A stretch of 38,458 nt of DNA, taken from Deltaproteobacteria bacterium Ga0077550 (GTDB taxonomy: Bacteria > Myxococcota_A > Polyangia > Nannocystales > Nannocystaceae). Shown piece after piece: positions 34,442 through 38,458 of this stretch (position 1 is the first letter of the stretch; each line of letters begins with the position of its first letter). A program made the position numbers and the translations under genes. The stretch is taken from contig LNFB01000140.1 in NCBI GenBank assembly GCA_001464385.1, positions 1 to 38,458 of the forward strand. Reading direction: 5' to 3'. The notes beneath the pieces are model-generated. The model was not told the DNA's origin. It saw only the letters and a program-made list of their open reading frames with translations, and did no database searches.

Positions 34442-35236
34442 TCACGGCAGCACGCGCGCGTCGAAGAGCCTCGCCTCGGGGAAGCGGGCGCGCACGCCCG
34501 CCTCGTCGAGCGGGAGGTCGGACGAGGTCCGCCCGGCCAGGCGCGTCGGACAGGTCGCGACGATGGAGGCGATCGACTGGCCCAGCCGCGGAGCTGCGAG
34601 GTAGACGGCGCCGTCGGCGGACCACGCGGCCTCGAAGCGTTCGTGGTCCGGGTCTGCATCGCCCCGGGGGATCACGCCGCGCGCGTCCCAGATCGCGATC
34701 GGCGTGCCCTCGCGCGTGTGTGTCACACCGTCACCGCAGTAGTCGGCCCGGATCATCCGCACGCAGGCGAGCAGCTCCTCGCGCAGCGACGCGCCATCGA
34801 ACGACCGCCACGGTGCGTACCCGAGTCGCACGCACTTGGCGACGGCGCCGTTGGTGCACGCGAACGTCGTGCGCGAGGGGTCATCGTCGTAGGCGCCCCG
34901 CGGATCCCAGCTGCCGGGGACCACGATGGCTGGCACCGTGGTCGCGCCGTCGGCGTTGCAGTGCGGACGCCACCCGCCGTCGGCCGAGCGCTCGGAGAAG
35001 ACGTACAGCGGTAGCTCGCCCGCCGGGTCGCGCGGATCGATCGTGACGTCGTCGATGCGCAGATGGATCGGCCGGCCCCGCTCGTCGACGCCGTCGATCT
35101 CGTCGCCGACGCCGAGCGCAGTCGGCTCGTCGGCGTGCCCGCAGCCCAGGATCAGCGCACATGCGGACGCGAGCCACGACGTCGCCCGTGCGGGCGCACG
35201 CGGCTGCGCGTCGTGGCTCGCGTCCGTCTCCGTCAC
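34442..35236 (-). CDS. ADYC-domain lipoprotein
   Basis: A 264-aa lipoprotein (lipobox ALILGC, Cys about residue 32) carrying the ADYC domain, named for its conserved motif; here MIRADYCGDGVTHTREGTPI. Upstream segments PHCNADGATTVPAIVVPGSW and TFACTNGAVAKCVRLGYAPW are typical of the family, which is confined largely to myxobacteria and has no known function. The six or so Cys residues probably pair. The start is GTG 35236, directly abutting the stop of a small secreted-peptide gene (35237-35239), so the two are very likely co-translated. No ATG lies before the lipobox. Confidence 0.88.
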   Translation of the reverse strand: MTETDASHDAQPRAPARATSWLASACALILGCGHADEPTALGVGDEIDGVDERGRPIHLRIDDVTIDPRDPAGELPLYVFSERSADGGWRPHCNADGATTVPAIVVPGSWDPRGAYDDDPSRTTFACTNGAVAKCVRLGYAPWRSFDGASLREELLACVRMIRADYCGDGVTHTREGTPIAIWDARGVIPRGDADPDHERFEAAWSADGAVYLAAPRLGQSIASIVATCPTRLAGRTSSDLPLDEAGVRARFPEARLFDARVLP

Positions 35237-35443
35237 CTAACGCACCAGTCGCCCGTGTTCGACGTGAGCACCGGCGAGCTGCACGCCGGTGTCCCCGACC
35301 TGGGCATCACCGGCGAGCGCGCGTCCGTTGCCGATGATGACGCCGTTCATGATGATGATCCCAATGTGGGGTTCGTTCCCGGTCTCGGCGTGACCGGCGG
35401 TCAGGCCCATGGCCATCGTGAGGGTGAGTGCCAGCTTCTTCAT
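35237..35443 (-). CDS. Small secreted peptide upstream of ADYC protein
   Basis: A 68-aa product with a clear signal peptide (MKKLALTLTMAMGLTAGHA, about 20 residues) and a mature part of about 48 residues that is Gly/Ile/Val-rich with repeated NG steps (IMNGVIIGNGRALAG). The pattern may form a short beta-helix-like or surface stack. GGGAG lies about 8 bases before ATG 35443. Its stop abuts the ADYC lipoprotein start with no gap. Function unknown; linkage suggests it is a partner or substrate of the ADYC protein. Confidence 0.7.
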   Translation of the reverse strand: MKKLALTLTMAMGLTAGHAETGNEPHIGIIIMNGVIIGNGRALAGDAQVGDTGVQLAGAHVEHGRLVR

Positions 35444-35564
35444 GGTTCGTGCTCCCGTTCGTGCTGCGGGCACGCCAGCGCCCGACGCCGCGAGGGCATC
35501 CCGCGGTGGTCGTGACAGCCGGCGCTGACCCACGTGCGTGAGTGGGGGCGGTCGGGAGAATCCG

Positions 35565-36551
35565 TCAGCCATCGCCGCGGCGACGAGGGGGTGGGGGCCC
35601 GATCGGGCCGGGGCGCGCCGACGCGAGCACCTCGCGGAGCTGGTCGGCCGCAGCCGCGCAGCCGCGGTGGTACGCGATGCGCCACGGTCGGAGCAGCGGG
35701 CCCGCAGCGAGGCGCTTGACCACGAGGCCGCCGGCACCGACGTAGCCGCTGGCCATCCACTCCGAGACGACCGCGATGCCCATGCCCGCGCGCGCGGCAT
35801 CCATGATGCCCTCGGTGAGCGGCAGGCGAATGAACTCGAGCTTCGGTCGGCGGCGACCGAACACGCTCCTTGCGAACCATCGCGCCTCCTCGGGCGGGGC
35901 AGCCGAGGTGATGAGTGGGTACGCGCTCAGGTGGGCGACGTCGAGGGCCTTCGCGCGCGCGAGTGGGTGATCGGCCGCGACGATGAACACCACCTCGTCG
36001 GTCAGCAGCGGGCGCTCGAGCAGGGGGACCTCGTCGTTCGTCACCCGTGGGAGCGTCGCGGTGGTCAGCAGCGCGATGTCGATCTCGCCTCGCACCAACG
36101 CGGCCACGGGATCGTGGGTGTGCTCGACGACGACGTCGACGACGAGGCCCGGTGCCCAGCGGCGCAGGTGGGCCATCGCCGACGGAACCCAGCGATACGC
36201 GGTGTAGCACTCGGACACCAGCCGCAGCCGCGTGACGGGGGCCTCGGGCGCCACGACCTCGCGCTCGAGGGCCCGGAGGTGCTCGAGCACCGCCGGCGCG
36301 CCGGCGATGAGTCGCGCGCCGGCGGCCGTCGGCGTCAGACCCCGCGCCCCGCGGTCGAAGAGGGGCGCGCCGAGGCGGTCCTCGGTGTTCGCGAGCGCGC
36401 GACTGATCGCCGACTGCGTGACGTGCAGATGTGCGGCGGCGCGCGACGTCGTGCCGGCCCTGGCGAGCGCGAGCACCAGCTCGAGATCGCGGGTCTCGAG
36501 CTGGGGGCGCTCGTGGGGCTGGGGGCTGTTTCGTGCGGGTATGCGCGTCAC
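35565..36551 (-). CDS. LysR-family transcriptional regulator
   Basis: A 328-aa LTTR. The N-terminal winged helix-turn-helix covers about residues 20-78 (LVLALARAGTTSRAAAHLHV, then TQSAISRALANTEDRLGAPLFDRG). The effector-binding domain spans about 100-305, with RLRLVSECYTAYRWVP and VVSEWMASGYV resembling MetR-like and other amino-acid-sensing LTTRs; the inducer is unknown. The start is GTG 36551, overlapping the palindrome between this gene and the divergent glutathione S-transferase gene, which it most likely controls. A Pro/Arg-rich tail (PPPPRRRG) is atypical but of low importance. Confidence 0.92.
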   Translation of the reverse strand: MTRIPARNSPQPHERPQLETRDLELVLALARAGTTSRAAAHLHVTQSAISRALANTEDRLGAPLFDRGARGLTPTAAGARLIAGAPAVLEHLRALEREVVAPEAPVTRLRLVSECYTAYRWVPSAMAHLRRWAPGLVVDVVVEHTHDPVAALVRGEIDIALLTTATLPRVTNDEVPLLERPLLTDEVVFIVAADHPLARAKALDVAHLSAYPLITSAAPPEEARWFARSVFGRRRPKLEFIRLPLTEGIMDAARAGMGIAVVSEWMASGYVGAGGLVVKRLAAGPLLRPWRIAYHRGCAAAADQLREVLASARPGPIGPPPPRRRGDG

Positions 36552-36577
36552 GCATCGATGCTATCGGATCAATGCGT
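36550..36577. promoter_or_regulatory. Candidate LysR operator between divergent genes
   Basis: In the 82-base gap between LysR and GST starts, ACGCAT (36550-36555) and ATGCGT (36572-36577) form an inverted repeat with a 16-base centre. A perfect ten-base palindrome GCATCGATGC (36552-36561) lies within it. Divergent position and dyad symmetry fit an LTTR site; binding is not proven. Confidence 0.5.
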
Positions 36578-36633
36578 TGGACGCACGAGGCTGGTGTCGC
36601 CCACGCTGGGCCGGTCTCGAAAGGACCTCATCC

Positions 36634-37302
36634 ATGAAGCTGTACTTCGCCCCGCTCGCGTGCTCCCTCGCCACCCGCTGCGCCGTCTACGAGGCCGGCG
36701 CTGACGTGACCTTCGTCGAGGTCGATTCGAAGACCAAGCGCACCGCCGAGGGTGCCGACTACCTGGACATCCATGGCCTCGGTCTGGTGCCGCTGCTCGA
36801 GCTCGACGACGGGCGCCGGCTCGCCGAGAACGCCGCGATCCTGCAGTTCATCGCCGATGCGTTCCCGGCGGCCCTGCTCGCGCCGACCGATCGCTGGGAC
36901 CGCGCCCGACTCCAGCAGTGGCTCAGCTTCGTCGGGTCGGAGCTGCACAAGCCCCTCGCGACCCTCCTCGATCCCGCCGCGGGAGCCGACCGAAAGGCGC
37001 ACGCCCGCGGCCGAGTCGAGGTCGCGATCGCCTGGATCGCCGACCAGCTCGCGGGCCGCGAGTTCCTGCTCGAGCGGTTCAGCGTCGCCGATCTCTACCT
37101 GTTCGCCGTGCTCAACTGGTGCGCGGTGACCGGGGTCGATCTCGGCCGGTGGCCGGCGGTGGCCAGCTTCCAGAAGCGCATGCGCCAGCGCCCGTCGTGT
37201 GCGCGGGCCTTCGCCGAGGAGCGCGAGCTGTATGCGGCCGAGCTGCAGCGCCACGGCGCCACGCCGGAGATGATCGCGGCCCTGCGTCAGGCGGCGGGGT
37301 GA
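36634..37302 (+). CDS. Beta-class glutathione S-transferase
   Basis: A 222-aa GST. The N-terminal thioredoxin-like domain begins MKLYFAPLACSLATRCAVYE, with Cys10 in the position of the beta-class active cysteine. The cis-Pro region is VPLLELDDGRRLAENAAILQF and the C-terminal all-helical domain starts near residue 90. Function: conjugation or thiol exchange of glutathione with electrophiles in the cytoplasm. AAGGAC precedes ATG 36634. The gene is divergent from a LysR regulator, with a palindrome in the gap, so inducible expression is likely. The length matches beta-class GSTs. Confidence 0.93.
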   Translation: MKLYFAPLACSLATRCAVYEAGADVTFVEVDSKTKRTAEGADYLDIHGLGLVPLLELDDGRRLAENAAILQFIADAFPAALLAPTDRWDRARLQQWLSFVGSELHKPLATLLDPAAGADRKAHARGRVEVAIAWIADQLAGREFLLERFSVADLYLFAVLNWCAVTGVDLGRWPAVASFQKRMRQRPSCARAFAEERELYAAELQRHGATPEMIAALRQAAG

Positions 37303-37323
37303 TCCGGGGGGCGGCGCCGGGCG

Positions 37324-37938
37324 CTACACCACCTCGAGCTCGAGGATCGGCGTCCCCGCCTCGACGTCGGCCTCGTCGCGGACCAGCACGGCGCGCACGC
37401 GGGCGCGCTCGGGCAGGTCGGCGCCGCCGTAGGCGAGGCGGTTGAAGGTCTTCATGACCTCGAGCAGCGCGACGGTCTGGCCGGTCGTGATCTCGTCGCC
37501 GGGCTTCACGAAGTCGGGGCGATCGGGGCTCGGGCGCGCGTAGAAGCGGCCCGACAGCGGCGAGCGGAACAGCAGCGCGCCCGCCGTGCCGGCCGCGGCG
37601 CCCGTGGTCCCGGTGCGTCCGGCCGCGTCGCCGAGGCCGCCGAGCTCTGCGGACTTCAGGCGCACGAGCACGTCGCCGTGGCCCACCGCGCGCTCGCCCA
37701 CGCGATCGGCCGGCGCGACGATGCCCGCGGCACCCGCGGGCGCGACGACCACGTGCAGCACGCCGAGCACGTCGAGCTCGCCGAGCACGGTGCCCTCGGT
37801 GATCCACGACCCCGCCACCGGTAGCCCGCGGACGAGCCCGACACCCGGGGACAACAGCACCTGATCGTCGTCCGCCTGGCCGAGCCCGGCGGTGCGCCGC
37901 GGCTGCGTGGTCCGTCCATCGCGTTCGTGCGTGCTCAT
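37324..37938 (-). CDS. Biotin carboxyl carrier-like protein with two biotinyl-like domains
   Basis: A 204-aa protein. The C-terminal domain (about residues 120-204) is a biotinyl domain with the biotinylation motif EVMKTF (Lys163) preceded by [13 protein letters not shown]. The N-terminal domain (about 25-95) reads like a second, degenerate biotinyl/lipoyl fold ([10 protein letters not shown], then [15 protein letters not shown]) lacking the Met-Lys. A Gly/Ala/Thr linker joins them. Role: carries CO2 between biotin carboxylase and the carboxyltransferase encoded one base upstream (37940). The acceptor acyl-CoA is not known. ATG 37938 begins one base after the carboxyltransferase stop. Confidence 0.88.
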   Translation of the reverse strand: MSTHERDGRTTQPRRTAGLGQADDDQVLLSPGVGLVRGLPVAGSWITEGTVLGELDVLGVLHVVVAPAGAAGIVAPADRVGERAVGHGDVLVRLKSAELGGLGDAAGRTGTTGAAAGTAGALLFRSPLSGRFYARPSPDRPDFVKPGDEITTGQTVALLEVMKTFNRLAYGGADLPERARVRAVLVRDEADVEAGTPILELEVV

Positions 37939-37939
37939 G

Positions 37940-38458
37940 TCAGCGCAGCCCCTCCGACAGGATCGCGAGATCGTGCATGGACCAGATGCGGCTGTTCTTG
38001 ATCCGCCGGTAGCCCGTGGCCTGGTAGCTCGCCTCGACGAGCATCGCCAGGTACCCGCGCAGCTCGCCGAGGCCGACGATCTCGTCGGTGTCCATCTGCC
38101 GTGCGGCGACCCACGGATCCATGTCGCCCTCGATGCGGGCCTCGACCGCGCGCATGCCGGCCTCGATCTTGCGCCGCTCGTCGGGATCGGTCGTGGTGAT
38201 CTGGAAGTCGTCGTCGAGCTTGGTGTTGTAGGTCGCGATCGCCAGCGTGCGACCCTCCATCACCGACAGCCGCGAGATCGTCGTCGACAGCTGCACCACC
38301 GGATCGTAGGGCATGCCCGCCATCGCGTAGTACCCGGCGCCCGAGGCCTTGCGCAGCAGCACCGTGAACATCGGCGTGGTGTTGGTCGAGTTGGTGTAGA
38401 TGAGGTTGCTGCCGTAGGAGAGCAGGCCCTGACGCTCGGCCTCGTGACCGATGTCGAA
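37940..38458 (-). CDS. Acyl-CoA carboxyltransferase (partial, 5' end beyond window)
   Basis: The C-terminal 172 residues of a biotin-dependent carboxyltransferase. Visible crotonase-fold segments are [34 protein letters not shown], then [19 protein letters not shown] and a C-terminal helical part ending [18 protein letters not shown]. The sequence resembles glutaconyl-CoA decarboxylase alpha/acetyl- or propionyl-CoA carboxylase beta subunits; which acyl-CoA is used cannot be told from this part. The gene continues past 38458 in frame (the last codons read [10 protein letters not shown]). It is followed after one base by the biotin carrier gene, an acyl-CoA carboxylase operon layout. Confidence 0.9.
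   Translation of the reverse strand, partial: FDIGHEAERQGLLSYGSNLIYTNSTNTTPMFTVLLRKASGAGYYAMAGMPYDPVVQLSTTISRLSVMEGRTLAIATYNTKLDDDFQITTTDPDERRKIEAGMRAVEARIEGDMDPWVAARQMDTDEIVGLGELRGYLAMLVEASYQATGYRRIKNSRIWSMHDLAILSEGLR

Overview
The window is very GC-rich (roughly 70% by eye), has long coding runs on both strands, and carries a gene repertoire typical of Myxococcota: an exported DUF1592/DUF1552 pair, a Ser/Thr kinase with a TPR tail, a DUF4215 (Myxococcus cysteine-rich repeat) lipoprotein, an ADYC-domain lipoprotein, many Ser/Thr/Gly/Asp-rich lipoproteins and several SDR enzymes. A likely sterol-modifying operon points to a Nannocystis-like (sterol-making) myxobacterium rather than to Myxococcus; that placement is inference. 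No rRNA, tRNA, insertion sequence, phage or CRISPR array was seen, so this looks like ordinary chromosome.

Layout. 1-4795 (minus): a putative membrane protein, then a DUF1592-family c-type cytochrome-like lipoprotein overlapping a DUF1552 protein by ATGA. The left edge repeats the tail of the first gene and the start of the second, so this unit is probably tandemly duplicated. 4988-7051: a HugZ-like protein and an SDR. 7056-14894 (minus): five co-directional genes, in transcription order a Rieske oxygenase fused to an SCP2 sterol-binding domain, a fatty-acid-hydroxylase/sterol-desaturase family enzyme, a polytopic membrane protein, a double zinc-ribbon membrane protein and a TPR Ser/Thr kinase. 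14997-22275: small and exported proteins (a twin SnoaL lipoprotein, DUF2147, a cyclase-family lipoprotein, two overlapping tiny membrane proteins, DUF4112, a beta-propeller lipoprotein). 22288-22391 is a cluster of three hairpins between convergent genes.

22398-25488: a small unknown protein, an SDR, and the ATP synthase Fo genes I, a and c, with no F1 genes following. A strong hairpin and a 23-nt tandem array of hairpin-forming units separate atpE from an overlapping TldD/TldE pair that carries export signals (25799-29439). 29555-35443: an unknown protein, a PDZ/thioredoxin-like lipoprotein, an outer-membrane barrel, the DUF4215 protein, and an ADYC lipoprotein downstream of a small secreted peptide. 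35565-37302: a LysR regulator divergent from a beta-class GST, with a palindrome between them. 37324-38458: a biotin carrier protein and the 3' part of an acyl-CoA carboxyltransferase running off the right edge.

The best candidates for an undescribed system are the Rieske-SCP2/hydroxylase/membrane-protein operon (11346-14894) and the exported TldD/TldE pair. The tandem hairpin array after atpE is the most unusual non-coding structure. All functions are inferred from sequence reading alone.
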